Assembly (NCBI GenBank): GCA_017308575.1
Contig: JAFKEQ010000003.1
Span: 62,001-126,000 of the forward strand
Origin: Afipia sp.
GTDB taxonomy: Bacteria > Pseudomonadota > Alphaproteobacteria > Rhizobiales > Xanthobacteraceae
Direction of reading: 5' to 3'
DNA length: 64,000 bases
In this document: positions 17,704 to 26,033 of the stretch, one piece after another
Layout: the number at the start of each line of letters is the position of its first letter
Position numbering within the stretch: position 1 is the first letter of the stretch
Program-made: the position numbers and the translations under genes
Notes under the pieces: model-generated
The model's input: the letters and a program-made list of their open reading frames with translations, nothing else
Told to the model about the DNA's origin: nothing
Database searches by the model: none

Positions 17704-18429
17704 ATGGCTGCTCAGAAAATTCCAAAGATGCCGTTGGCCGATCAGGATTTGGCCATCGTGCGCATTGCGCCTGAAGCGAGTTTCAAGAGCAAGGCCTATG
17801 AGGCCTTGAAGGATGCCATCCTCAAGATGGACATTTATACGTCGCCGGAACCGGTGATGCTCGACGAACGCGCGCTGTCGGAACATCTCGGAGTCAGCCG
17901 CACGCCAATCCGCGAAGCCATCGCGATGCTCGAGCAGGACGGTTTCGTCAAAACCGTTCCTCGCCGCGGCATTGTGGTCGTTCGCAAGACCAAGGCCGAA
18001 ATCGTCGACATGATCCGCGCGTGGGCCGCGCTGGAGAGCATGGCCGCGCGGCTGATCACCACGACCGCACGCAAGAAAGACATCTCGGCGCTGCGAAACT
18101 TCTTCAAGGACTTCAGCAAGGATCGTCTGCCGCAGGATTATATCGCCGAGTACTCGAAGGCCAACATCGCCTTCCATCAGGCGCTGATTGCGCTGAGCGA
18201 ATCCCCGGTGCTGGTCGATATGACCAATGACATCCTGCTGCATGTGCGCGGCTACCGCCAGTTGACGATCGGCCGGACCGACCGCACCGCGGTGTCGTTG
18301 CCCGAACATCTCGCGATCATCGAAGCGCTCGAAGAGCGCGATACCGAACTTGCCGAAAAGCGTGCGCGCGATCACACGCTTGGGCTTGCGACCTATGTCG
18401 AAACCCACGGGCAGGAAATCTTCACTTAG
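17704..18429 (+). CDS. GntR-family regulator, FCD subgroup; likely regulator of the oxalate locus
   Basis: A 241-residue DNA-binding protein. N-terminal winged helix at about residues 25-95 ([10 protein letters not shown] ... [36 protein letters not shown]), then an FCD ligand-binding domain with the spaced His residues of a metal site ([28 protein letters not shown]). FCD regulators usually release DNA on binding a carboxylate. Two copies of the shared palindrome lie before it and five more before other genes of the locus. That makes it the best candidate for the protein that reads them, with oxalate, oxalyl-CoA or glyoxylate as possible signal. GGGAGATG stands before the ATG. Confidence 0.92.
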   Translation: MAAQKIPKMPLADQDLAIVRIAPEASFKSKAYEALKDAILKMDIYTSPEPVMLDERALSEHLGVSRTPIREAIAMLEQDGFVKTVPRRGIVVVRKTKAEIVDMIRAWAALESMAARLITTTARKKDISALRNFFKDFSKDRLPQDYIAEYSKANIAFHQALIALSESPVLVDMTNDILLHVRGYRQLTIGRTDRTAVSLPEHLAIIEALEERDTELAEKRARDHTLGLATYVETHGQEIFT

Positions 18430-18470
18430 ACGACACAGACGAACCACAAAAAAAGATCAGGGAGCCATCG

Positions 18471-20198
18471 ATGCTGACGACAGCGAACAAGCCAGAAACA
18501 GACGAACAAGAGCTGACGGATGGCTTCCATCTGATCATCGATGCGCTCAAGCTGAACGGGCTCAACACCATCTATGGCGTGCCGGGGATTCCGATCACGG
18601 ATTTCGGCCGCATGGCGCAGGCCGAAGGCATTCGTGTGCTCTCGTTCCGTCATGAGCAGAATGCGGGCTACGCCGCGTCTATCGCAGGCTTCCTGACCAA
18701 GAAGCCGGGCGTCTGTCTCACGGTCTCCGCACCGGGCTTCCTCAACGGCCTGACCGCGCTCGCTCATGCCACGACCAATTGCTTTCCGATGATCCTGATT
18801 TCGGGCTCGTCCGAGCGCGAGATCGTCGATCTGCAGCAGGGCGACTACGAGGAAATGGATCAACTCGCGATCGCCAAGCCACTCTGCAAAGCGGCGTACC
18901 GCGTGCTGCATGCGCAGGACATCGGCATCGCCGTCGCGCGCGCGATCCGTGCCGCGGTGTCCGGCCGTCCCGGCGGCGTCTATCTCGACCTTCCCGCCAA
19001 GCTGTTCGGCCAGGTGATGGGCGCGGATGCCGGCAGAAAGTCGCTGGTCAAGGTGATCGACGCGGCACCTGCGCAAATTCCGTCTCCGGACTCCGTAAAG
19101 CGCGCGCTCGATGTGCTGAAGTCGGCGAAGAAGCCGCTGATCATCCTCGGCAAGGGCGCGGCCTATGCGCAGGCCGACGACGCGATCCGCTCGCTGGTCG
19201 AGAAGAGCGGCATTCCGTTCCTGCCGATGAGCATGGCCAAGGGCCTGCTGCCGGATACGCATCCGCAGTGCGCCGGCGCGGCGCGTTCGACCGTGCTGAA
19301 AGACTCCGACGTCGTCATGCTGATCGGCGCGCGGCTGAACTGGCTGCTGTCCCACGGCAAGGGCAAAACCTGGGGCGATGCGCCGAAGAAGTTCATTCAG
19401 ATCGACATCGAGCCGCGGGAAATGGACTCTAACGTCGAGATCGTCGCGCCTGTGGTCGGCGACATCGGCTCCTGTGTCTCTGCGCTGGTGCAGGGCATGG
19501 GCGGCGGATGGCAGGCACCCCCGGCGGACTGGATCAAGGCGGTTCAGACCAAGCGCGACGACAATATCGCGAAGATGGCGCCGCGCCTGATGAACAACAA
19601 CTCGCCAATGGACTACCACGGCGCGCTTGGCGTTCTACGCACCGTCATCAAGGAGCGTCCTGACGCAATTCTGGTCAACGAAGGTGCAAACACCCTCGAT
19701 CTCGCGCGCGGCATTGTCGATATGTATCAGCCGCGCAAGCGCATCGACGTCGGCACCTGGGGCATCATGGGCATCGGCATGGGCTATTCGATCGCCGCGG
19801 CGATCGAGACCGGTAAGCCGGTGCTTGCGATCGAAGGCGACAGCGCGTTCGGCTTCTCCGGCATGGAGGTGGAGACGATCTGCCGCTACAATCTGCCGGT
19901 CTGCATCGTGATCTTCAATAACGATGGCATCTATCGTGGCACCGACGTTAATCCGACGGGCGGTCCTGATGTCGCGCCGACGGTTTTCGTAAAGGGCGCG
20001 CGCTACGACAAAATGATCGAGGCTTTCGGCGGTGTCGGCGTGAATGCAACGACGCCGGACGAACTGAGACAGGCTGTCAACGCGGCGATGGATTCCGGCA
20101 AGCCGACGCTGATCAACGCGGTGATCGATCCGGCTGCGGGCAGCGAAAGCGGTCGTATCGGCAACCTCAATCCGCAGAGTGCCTTGAAGAAGAAATAA
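18471..20198 (+). CDS. oxc: Oxalyl-CoA decarboxylase
   Basis: A 575-residue thiamine-diphosphate enzyme that turns oxalyl-CoA into formyl-CoA and CO2. Seen: the ThDP-activating Glu62 in [33 protein letters not shown], the loop [25 protein letters not shown] characteristic of Oxc, and the cofactor/Mg segment [23 protein letters not shown]...FNNDGIYRG. Length and motifs match the Oxalobacter enzyme family. It follows the GntR gene by 41 bases and precedes frc by 128 bases; Oxc and Frc form a catalytic cycle in which formyl-CoA from Oxc donates CoA to the next oxalate. No own operator is seen, so it may be cotranscribed with the regulator. Confidence 0.97.
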   Translation: MLTTANKPETDEQELTDGFHLIIDALKLNGLNTIYGVPGIPITDFGRMAQAEGIRVLSFRHEQNAGYAASIAGFLTKKPGVCLTVSAPGFLNGLTALAHATTNCFPMILISGSSEREIVDLQQGDYEEMDQLAIAKPLCKAAYRVLHAQDIGIAVARAIRAAVSGRPGGVYLDLPAKLFGQVMGADAGRKSLVKVIDAAPAQIPSPDSVKRALDVLKSAKKPLIILGKGAAYAQADDAIRSLVEKSGIPFLPMSMAKGLLPDTHPQCAGAARSTVLKDSDVVMLIGARLNWLLSHGKGKTWGDAPKKFIQIDIEPREMDSNVEIVAPVVGDIGSCVSALVQGMGGGWQAPPADWIKAVQTKRDDNIAKMAPRLMNNNSPMDYHGALGVLRTVIKERPDAILVNEGANTLDLARGIVDMYQPRKRIDVGTWGIMGIGMGYSIAAAIETGKPVLAIEGDSAFGFSGMEVETICRYNLPVCIVIFNNDGIYRGTDVNPTGGPDVAPTVFVKGARYDKMIEAFGGVGVNATTPDELRQAVNAAMDSGKPTLINAVIDPAAGSESGRIGNLNPQSALKKK

Positions 20199-20326
20199 GC
20201 GTCCGGCGCCAAGAACCGGACGATCGTAACAAACTCAACATGACGCTGCCGGGGCATTCGGTCCCGGCTGATTTCAGTCCTCGCACCCGGTGTCAGAAGG
20301 CGCCGGCGGATACGGAGTAGCAGACC

Positions 20327-21607
20327 ATGACACAGGCGCTGAAGGGCGTTCGCATTCTCGATTTCACCCACGTTCAGTCCGGCCCCACCTGCACGCAGTT
20401 GCTGGCCTGGTTCGGCGCCGACGTGATCAAGGTGGAGCGTCCGGGCGTTGGTGACATCACCCGTGGCCAGCTTCAGGACGTGCCGAACGCGGACAGCCTC
20501 TACTTCACGATGCTGAACCACAACAAGCGTTCGATCACGCTCGACACCAAAAACCCGAAGGGCAAGGAAGTTCTCACTGCTCTGATGAAGACCTGCGACG
20601 TGCTGGTCGAGAATTTCGGTCCCGGCGTGCTGGACCGCATGGGCTTCCCCTGGGAGACCATCCAGAAGATCAATCCGAAACTGATCGTGGCGTCGATCAA
20701 GGGCTTCGGCCCCGGCCCGTATGAAGACTGCAAGGTCTATGAGAACGTCGCGCAGTGCACCGGCGGTGCGGCATCGACCACGGGCTTCCGCGATGGTCTT
20801 CCACTGGTGACCGGCGCGCAGATCGGCGACTCGGGTACCGGCCTGCATCTCGCGCTCGGCATCGTCACCGCGCTCTATCATCGCACGATGAGCGGCAAAG
20901 GCCAGAAGGTCACGGCTGCGATGCAGGACGGCGTGCTCAACCTGTCGCGCGTGAAGCTGCGCGATCAGCAGCGCCTTGCCCATGGTCCGCTCAAGGAATA
21001 CAGCCAGTTCGGCGAGGGCATTCCGTTCGGCGATGCCGTGCCGCGCGCCGGCAACGACTCGGGCGGCGGCCAGCCGGGTCGCATTCTGAAGTGTAAGGGC
21101 TGGGATACCGATCCGAACGCTTACATCTACTTCATCACCCAGGCTCCGGTCTGGGAGAAGATTTGCGACGTGATCGGCGAGCCCGGCTGGAAGACCCATC
21201 CAGATTACGCCAAGCCGGCGGCACGCCTGCCGCGCCTCAACGAGATCTTCGCGCGCATCGAACAGTGGACCATGACCAAGACCAAGTTCGAAGCGATGGA
21301 GATCCTCAACAAGGACGACATTCCGTGCGGTCCGATCCTGTCGATGAAGGAACTGGCGGAAGACCAGTCGCTGCGCGCCACCGGCACCATCGTCGAGGTC
21401 GATCATCCGACGCGCGGCAAGTATCTGTCGGTCGGCAACCCGATCAAGCTTTCGGACAGCCCGACCGTTGTGAAGCGCTCGCCGCTGCTCGGCGAACACA
21501 CTGACGAAATCCTGAAGGACGTTCTCGGCTTCAATGACAATCAGGTCGCCGAGATTCACAATTCAGGAGCGGTGTCGCCGCCGCGAAAAGTTGAAGCGGC
21601 CGAATAA
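20327..21607 (+). CDS. frc: Formyl-CoA:oxalate CoA-transferase
   Basis: A 426-residue class III CoA-transferase that moves CoA from formyl-CoA to oxalate. Seen: N-terminal [33 protein letters not shown], the catalytic Asp168 in QIGDSGTG, and the mobile glycine loop SGGGQPG near residue 246. Its size and motifs match Frc of Oxalobacter rather than other CaiB/BaiF transferases. It works directly with Oxc upstream. A terminator follows at 21631, so oxc-frc form the end of a transcript that may start at the GntR promoter. Confidence 0.96.
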   Translation: MTQALKGVRILDFTHVQSGPTCTQLLAWFGADVIKVERPGVGDITRGQLQDVPNADSLYFTMLNHNKRSITLDTKNPKGKEVLTALMKTCDVLVENFGPGVLDRMGFPWETIQKINPKLIVASIKGFGPGPYEDCKVYENVAQCTGGAASTTGFRDGLPLVTGAQIGDSGTGLHLALGIVTALYHRTMSGKGQKVTAAMQDGVLNLSRVKLRDQQRLAHGPLKEYSQFGEGIPFGDAVPRAGNDSGGGQPGRILKCKGWDTDPNAYIYFITQAPVWEKICDVIGEPGWKTHPDYAKPAARLPRLNEIFARIEQWTMTKTKFEAMEILNKDDIPCGPILSMKELAEDQSLRATGTIVEVDHPTRGKYLSVGNPIKLSDSPTVVKRSPLLGEHTDEILKDVLGFNDNQVAEIHNSGAVSPPRKVEAAE

Positions 21608-21630
21608 GCGTCGCGAACACACCGACAATG

Positions 21631-21661
21631 AAGGGCCGGCGCGTCGCGTCGGCCCTTTTTC
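21631..21661 (+). terminator. Rho-independent terminator after frc
   Basis: GC-rich hairpin with arms GGGCCG / CGGCCC, 25 bases after the frc stop, followed by TTTTT. Confidence 0.85.
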
Positions 21662-21780
21662 AATGGTTTCCAATTACCGGTAAGTCTCTGATCCTGTGTG
21701 CAGAATCTGGGACATTTTGTCGCACCAAAGGTGCGATGTTGCGATGCGATGAAGCGAATGCTGCTATGCGAAATCATGCG

Positions 21781-21809
21781 TTGAGTCTGGCATCTGGTAT
21801 ACATACGAT
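21781..21809 (+). promoter_or_regulatory. Promoter with operator site 3, before the 45-residue protein gene
   Basis: Operator CTGGCATC-TGG-TATACATA spans 21787-21805. It fills the space between a -35-like TTGAGT (21781-21786) and a -10-like TACGAT (21804-21809) with a 17-base spacer. This is the clearest case of the operator lying inside a promoter. It is 61 bases upstream of the small gene. Confidence 0.72.
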
Positions 21810-21865
21810 GGGCCTGTCGCGGCGAAGAAATGCCGCCGAGTTTACCCTCTTCGAAAGGCTCTCCA

Positions 21866-22003
21866 ATGTCCAAGACCGCTTCCATCGGCGTTGCTTCCTC
21901 GAACGGCCTCTTTGGCCAGCTCCTTGCGATTGTTGACAATTTTCTGATGAACAGCGCTCGCATTTCTATCAAGAACGGCGATCTGCCGCGCTTCGGCATC
22001 TGA
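21866..22003 (+). CDS. Unrecognised 45-residue small protein in the oxalate regulon
   Basis: Small gene with ATG at 21866 and TGA at 22001-22003. The product has a short polar start (MSKTASIGVAS), an amphipathic or hydrophobic middle (NGLFGQLLAIVDNFLMN) and a basic C-terminal part (SARISIKNGDLPRFGI). I do not recognise a named family. Support for it being real: a ribosome-site-like AAAGG just upstream, a promoter with its own copy of the regulon operator 61 bases before it, a strong terminator 58 bases after it, and nothing else encoded between frc and tctC that would need that promoter. The role is unknown; a membrane-associated or protein-binding peptide is possible. Confidence 0.72.
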   Translation: MSKTASIGVASSNGLFGQLLAIVDNFLMNSARISIKNGDLPRFGI

Positions 22004-22060
22004 GCAATAAGGCACTGACCGCGCGCGCATAATCGCGAGCGGGTGCTCTCAGGCTTTGTA

Positions 22061-22090
22061 AAAAAGGCCCCGGTTCTCCGGGGCCTTTTT
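22061..22090 (+). terminator. Rho-independent terminator after the small protein gene
   Basis: AAAAAGGCCCCGG, 4-base loop TTCT, CCGGGGCCTTTTT: a perfect hairpin with a T tract, 58 bases after the small gene's stop. Confidence 0.92.
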
Positions 22091-22147
22091 GTTGTTCGCG
22101 TCGTGCATGATGCCGCAGTGCCAGATGGTGGGACCGCAAGACGGGCC

Positions 22148-22176
22148 TTGTGTGCTGGCATATCGCATACAACGAT
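22148..22176 (+). promoter_or_regulatory. Promoter with operator site 4, before the tctC leader
   Basis: Operator CTGGCATA-TCG-CATACAAC at 22155-22173. TTGTGT lies one base before it as a -35-like element and AACGAT (22171-22176) sits at -10 distance. It is about 370 bases before tctC but 65 bases before the short frame at 22238. Confidence 0.68.
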
Positions 22177-22237
22177 GCGTTTCAGGCAGCGGTTGTCGAT
22201 CTCTTTGAAAACAGAACAGCGCGCCTGGGGAGGGACA

Positions 22238-22405
22238 ATGGTCGATACCGTGCACGCGGTGTCCCGGCAGCCGCAGCGGGAATTGCCTGCCGGCGCGGTG
22301 GCCTTTGGCGCGAACTCACTGACAATGAAAACGGCTGGCCGGTCGTGCGTATGCACGGGCGGATATGCTGCGCGTGTCGAACACGCGCTCAAGTTTTTGT
22401 CCTGA
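22238..22405 (+). pseudogene. Short frame that looks like a decayed copy of the oxlT 5' end
   Basis: A 55-residue frame with a strong GGGAGGGACA before its ATG. Its first codons (MVDTVHAV) and the 80 bases before it resemble the start of oxlT at 26034 (MTDAVHSA): both have the same operator type, then AACAGAACA, a GCGCCT stretch, GGGAGG and the ATG at nearly the same distance (83 and 80 bases). After about 12 codons the likeness ends. I read it as the remnant of a second oxlT copy whose promoter now serves tctC. It might instead be a translated leader. Confidence 0.4.
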
Positions 22406-22522
22406 ACAGGCTTGGAGGAAGCAAGCGGCGTTACCGCAAACGGAATCCAGATCTGCCCGCAAGGCAGATTTCGACGTTAAGCCGCCGTTGAGCGGCACAA
22501 AACAACGAATGGGAGAAACGCG

Positions 22523-23542
22523 ATGATGTTGCCATCTAAACGAACATCCGGTCTTACGCTTGCCATCGGCGTGTCGCTGGGAGCGGCGCTCGCTTCCGTC
22601 CCCGCGTCAGCGGCATGGGAGCCGACACGGCCGGTGGAGATCATCGTCCCTGCAGGCACTGGCGGCGGCGCGGACCAGATGGCGCGCACCATCCAGGGCA
22701 TCATCACCAAGCACAGCCTGATGAAGCAGCCGCTGGTGGTGGTGAACAAGGCCGGCGGAGCGGGCGGCGAAGGCTTCCTCGACGTCAAAAGCTCGGCTGG
22801 AAATCCGCACAAGCTGGTCATTACTCTGTCGAACCTGTTCACGACACCGCTCGGGACCGGCATCCCCTTCAGCTACAAGGACCTGACGCCGGTCGCGATG
22901 ATGGCGCTCGACGAGTTCGTTCTCTGGGTGAATGCGGACAGCCCCTACAAGTCGGTCAAGGACTACATCGCGGCGGCCAAGGCGAAGCCCGGTGAATTCA
23001 AGATGGGCGGCACCGGATCGAAGCAGGAAGACCAGATCATCACGGTGGCGATCGAGAAGGCGACTGGTGCCAAGTTCACCTACATTCCTTATCGCGGCGG
23101 CGGCGAAGTTGCGGTCCAGCTCGTGGGCAAGCACATCGATTCCACCGTCAACAATCCGATCGAGGCTGTTTCGCAATGGCGCGGCGGAGCGGTTCGTCCG
23201 CTGTGCGTGTTCGACGGCAAGGCGTTGCCCTACAAGGATGTGATGGCGGATGGAAAGGCATGGGGCGACATTCCGACCTGCAAGTCGCAGGGGCTCGATG
23301 TCGAATATGTGATGCTGCGCGGCTTCTTTACCTCGCCAAAAGCCACCAAGGATCAGGTCGATTACTACATCGATGTTTTCAAGAAGGTGCGCGAAACCCC
23401 GGAGTGGAAGACTCTGATGAAGGACGGTGCCTTCAATCAGACCATGATGGTCGGCCCCGAATACACGACGTGGGTTGAAAATGAAGAGAAGCGCCATCGC
23501 GCTCTTATGAAGGACGCAGGCTTCCTGGCCGCGACACAGTAA
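22523..23542 (+). CDS. tctC: Tripartite tricarboxylate transporter, periplasmic binding protein
   Basis: A 339-residue exported solute-binding protein of the TctC/Bug family. It catches a carboxylate in the periplasm and hands it to the TctA/TctB membrane unit. Signal peptide at about residues 1-30 (GVSLGAALASVPASAAW). Family motifs seen: RPVEIIVPAGTGGGADQMAR, GGAGGEGFLDV, GTGSKQEDQII and FTYIPYRGGGEVAVQLVGKHID. GGGAGAAACG lies before the ATG. The gene has a leader of more than 300 bases after operator site 4. The ligand is unknown; the setting suggests oxalate or a related di- or tricarboxylate. Confidence 0.92.
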   Translation: MMLPSKRTSGLTLAIGVSLGAALASVPASAAWEPTRPVEIIVPAGTGGGADQMARTIQGIITKHSLMKQPLVVVNKAGGAGGEGFLDVKSSAGNPHKLVITLSNLFTTPLGTGIPFSYKDLTPVAMMALDEFVLWVNADSPYKSVKDYIAAAKAKPGEFKMGGTGSKQEDQIITVAIEKATGAKFTYIPYRGGGEVAVQLVGKHIDSTVNNPIEAVSQWRGGAVRPLCVFDGKALPYKDVMADGKAWGDIPTCKSQGLDVEYVMLRGFFTSPKATKDQVDYYIDVFKKVRETPEWKTLMKDGAFNQTMMVGPEYTTWVENEEKRHRALMKDAGFLAATQ

Positions 23543-23706
23543 TTGCGTCAACCGGTATTGCCGGCGGATCGCATCCGCCGGCAAATTCCAGAATGTTTTC
23601 GAGCGAAGCCAAAACCGGTTCGCGTGAAGAAAACCCGTCAAAAACAATAATCGAGCGTCTCTCTCCATTTCTGCGAAGCGGTGAAAGACTCGAGCGTGGG
23701 GAAAAT

Positions 23707-24213
23707 ATGAGCGAGCATTCGTCTGGGGTTGAGCCGCGCGGGCCATCGCATCGATGGACGGAGCTGGGCGTCGGGATATTCTGTATCCTGCTTGGCGTGA
23801 TCACCATCATCGGCAGCATGAAGGTTGGTATCGGCTGGGGCCCGGAGGGTCCGAAGTCAGGTTTCTTCCCGTTTTACATCGGCGTCATCATTATTTGCGC
23901 GAGCCTCGTAAACTGCGCGCAGCTTCTGATGGAAAAGGATGATGGCCAGCTCTTTTCCGAATGGGGACAGCTCGGGCAGGTTCTTTGCGTCCTTGTGCCG
24001 ACCACAGTCTACGCGCTGCTGATTCCTTATCTCGGCATCTATGTCGCGTCTTTCATTCTCATCGCGCTGTTCATGAAGTGGCTCGGAAAATATCCGTGGA
24101 CCACGGCAATCATCGTGGCGTTCGGCACGCCGTTCGCCCTCTACATGTTCTTTGAGAAATGGTTCTTGATCCCGTTGCCCAAAGGACCATTGGAAGAACT
24201 GCTCGGTCTCTAA
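23707..24213 (+). CDS. tctB: Tripartite tricarboxylate transporter, small membrane subunit
   Basis: A 168-residue membrane protein with about four to five helices (LGVGIFCILLGVITIIGSM, FFPFYIGVIIICASLVNCAQLL, LCVLVPTTVYALLIPYLGIYVASFILIALF, AIIVAFGTPFALYMFF). TctB is the poorly conserved small subunit that accompanies TctA in sodium- or proton-driven carboxylate uptake. The ATG at 23707 has GGGGA before it; an open frame begins earlier at 23593 but the extra residues are polar and lack a site. It sits between tctC and tctA with gaps of 164 and 30 bases. Confidence 0.88.
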   Translation: MSEHSSGVEPRGPSHRWTELGVGIFCILLGVITIIGSMKVGIGWGPEGPKSGFFPFYIGVIIICASLVNCAQLLMEKDDGQLFSEWGQLGQVLCVLVPTTVYALLIPYLGIYVASFILIALFMKWLGKYPWTTAIIVAFGTPFALYMFFEKWFLIPLPKGPLEELLGL

Positions 24214-24243
24214 GAAATTCAAGCTGCGGTTGGGAATATCGAT

Positions 24244-25755
24244 ATGGAAGAGATTGTAAACCTGTTCCACGGCTTTGCGACCGTGTTGCAGCCGTTCAAC
24301 ATCCTGGTGATGATCGTCGGCATCATGCTCGGCGTGGTCATCGGAGTTCTGCCGGGTCTCGGCGGCGCAAATGGCGTGGCGATCCTGTTGCCGCTGACCT
24401 TCAGCATGTCGCCAACCTCCGCCATCATCATGCTGTCGTGTATTTACTGGGGCGCTCTGTTCGGCGGCGCTATCACATCGGTGCTGTTCAACATTCCCGG
24501 CGAGCCGTGGTCGGTGGCGACGACATTCGACGGCCACCCCATGGCGCAGAAAGGAAAGGCCGGTGAAGCCCTCACCGCCGCCTTCACATCATCGTTCGTC
24601 GGCGCGCTGTTCGCCGTGATCATGATCACGCTGGTCGCGCCGCTGGTTGCGAAATTCGCGCTTCAGTTCGGTCCGGCGGAGAAGTTCGCGGTCTTCTTCA
24701 TCGCGTTCTGCAGTTTCATCGGCATGGGCAAGGAGCCGCCCTTTAAAACAATCGTCGCCATGATGATCGGCTTCGCGCTGGCGTCTGTCGGCCTCGACAG
24801 CATCACCGGGCAGTTGCGCCTGACGTTCGGCTTCACCGAACTGCTGAACGGTTTCGACTTCCTGATCGCGGTCATCGGTCTGTTCGGAATTGGCGAAATT
24901 CTCCTGACCATGGAGGAGGGGCTTAACTTCCGCGGCAAGTCCGCCAAGATCAATGCCAAGGTCGTGTGGGAGACGTGGAAAGATCTGCCGCGTTACTGGG
25001 CGACTTCGCTGCGCTCGTGCCTGATCGGCGTGTGGATGGGCATCTCGCCCGCAGGCGCGACGCCAGCCTCCTTCATGAGCTACGGGATCGCCAAGCGCAT
25101 GTCCAAACAGGGCAAGAACTTCGGTAAGGGCGAGATCGAAGGCGTGGTCGCGCCGGAGACTGCTGCGCATGCGGCAGGCACCGCCGCGCTGTTGCCGATG
25201 CTCTCGCTCGGCGTGCCTGGCTCCCCCACGGCCGCAGTGTTGCTCGGCGGCCTCTTGATCTGGGGCTTGCAACCCGGACCGCTGCTGTTCGTCGAGCAGA
25301 AGGAATTCGTGTGGGGGCTGATCGCCAGCATGTATCTTGGCAATCTGGTCGGGCTGCTCGTGGTGTTGACATGCGTGCCGCTGTTCGCTGCGATCCTGCG
25401 CATTCCGTTCAGCATCATCGCGCCGGTGATTTTGGTGCTTTGCGCGATCGGCGCTTACACCGTCCATAACAACACCTTCGACGTGGTGATGATGATGGTG
25501 TTCGGCGTCGCCGGTTATGTGATGAAGAAGTGCAACTATCCGATGGCGCCGCTGGTGCTCGCCATCGTGCTGGGCGACAAGGCCGAAGAAGCCTTCCGGC
25601 AATCGCTGCTCGGATCGCAAGGGAGTCTTGGCGTGTTCTTCTCCAACGGTCTGGTTGGAACGATCATGACGCTTGGTTTGATCGCGCTGTTCTGGCCATT
25701 GATCTCGAACGGGTGGGCGCGAATGACGTCACGGACGCCGAGAACGGCGACATAA
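24244..25755 (+). CDS. tctA: Tripartite tricarboxylate transporter, large membrane subunit
   Basis: A 503-residue protein with about 11-12 membrane helices. Family motifs seen: VIGVLPGLGGANGVAILLPLTF, IYWGALFGGAITSVLFNIPGEP with ATTFDGHPMAQKGKAGEAL, and a second GTAALLPMLSLGVPGSPTAAVLLGG. It is the translocation channel of the TctCBA system. Gene order C-B-A and short gaps show an operon. A terminator follows at 25858. Together with OxlT this gives the locus two unrelated carboxylate carriers, under the same operator type. Confidence 0.95.
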   Translation: MEEIVNLFHGFATVLQPFNILVMIVGIMLGVVIGVLPGLGGANGVAILLPLTFSMSPTSAIIMLSCIYWGALFGGAITSVLFNIPGEPWSVATTFDGHPMAQKGKAGEALTAAFTSSFVGALFAVIMITLVAPLVAKFALQFGPAEKFAVFFIAFCSFIGMGKEPPFKTIVAMMIGFALASVGLDSITGQLRLTFGFTELLNGFDFLIAVIGLFGIGEILLTMEEGLNFRGKSAKINAKVVWETWKDLPRYWATSLRSCLIGVWMGISPAGATPASFMSYGIAKRMSKQGKNFGKGEIEGVVAPETAAHAAGTAALLPMLSLGVPGSPTAAVLLGGLLIWGLQPGPLLFVEQKEFVWGLIASMYLGNLVGLLVVLTCVPLFAAILRIPFSIIAPVILVLCAIGAYTVHNNTFDVVMMMVFGVAGYVMKKCNYPMAPLVLAIVLGDKAEEAFRQSLLGSQGSLGVFFSNGLVGTIMTLGLIALFWPLISNGWARMTSRTPRTAT

Positions 25756-25857
25756 AGAATGGAGGTGGAGCCTCTCCTTCAGCTCGAAAGCAGGCTCATG
25801 GCCTAGACATGTAGGGTATTCCCGAACCGGCTTTACTTTTGCTGATGGTAATACAGG

Positions 25858-25892
25858 ATGGCCCCGGCGGCATGCCGGGGCCATTTCTTTTG
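25858..25892 (+). terminator. Rho-independent terminator after tctA
   Basis: GGCCCCGGC, 5-base loop, GCCGGGGCC (25860-25882), then ATTTCTTTT. Confidence 0.88.
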
Positions 25893-25946
25893 CCTGATCG
25901 GTCAAATATTACCGCGAGAAAATACGCTGGAACCTCACAATACCTC

Positions 25947-25972
25947 TTGCGCGCTGGCATATCATATACCAG
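25947..25972 (+). promoter_or_regulatory. Promoter region with operator site 5, before oxlT
   Basis: CTGGCATA-TCA-TATACCAG at 25954-25972, a nearly perfect palindrome, 62 bases before the oxlT start. TTGCGC (25947-25952) stands one base before it as a -35-like hexamer. Confidence 0.78.
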
Positions 25973-26033
25973 TCTGCGCGACTGGTAGCGCCTGTCACAA
26001 CCTCAACAGAACAAGGGCGCCTCGGGAGGAACT

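Noticed and set aside
25756..25857. A possible small gene between tctA and its terminator.
   Set aside because: A frame overlaps here from tctA, but it has no start with a ribosome site and no sensible protein pattern.
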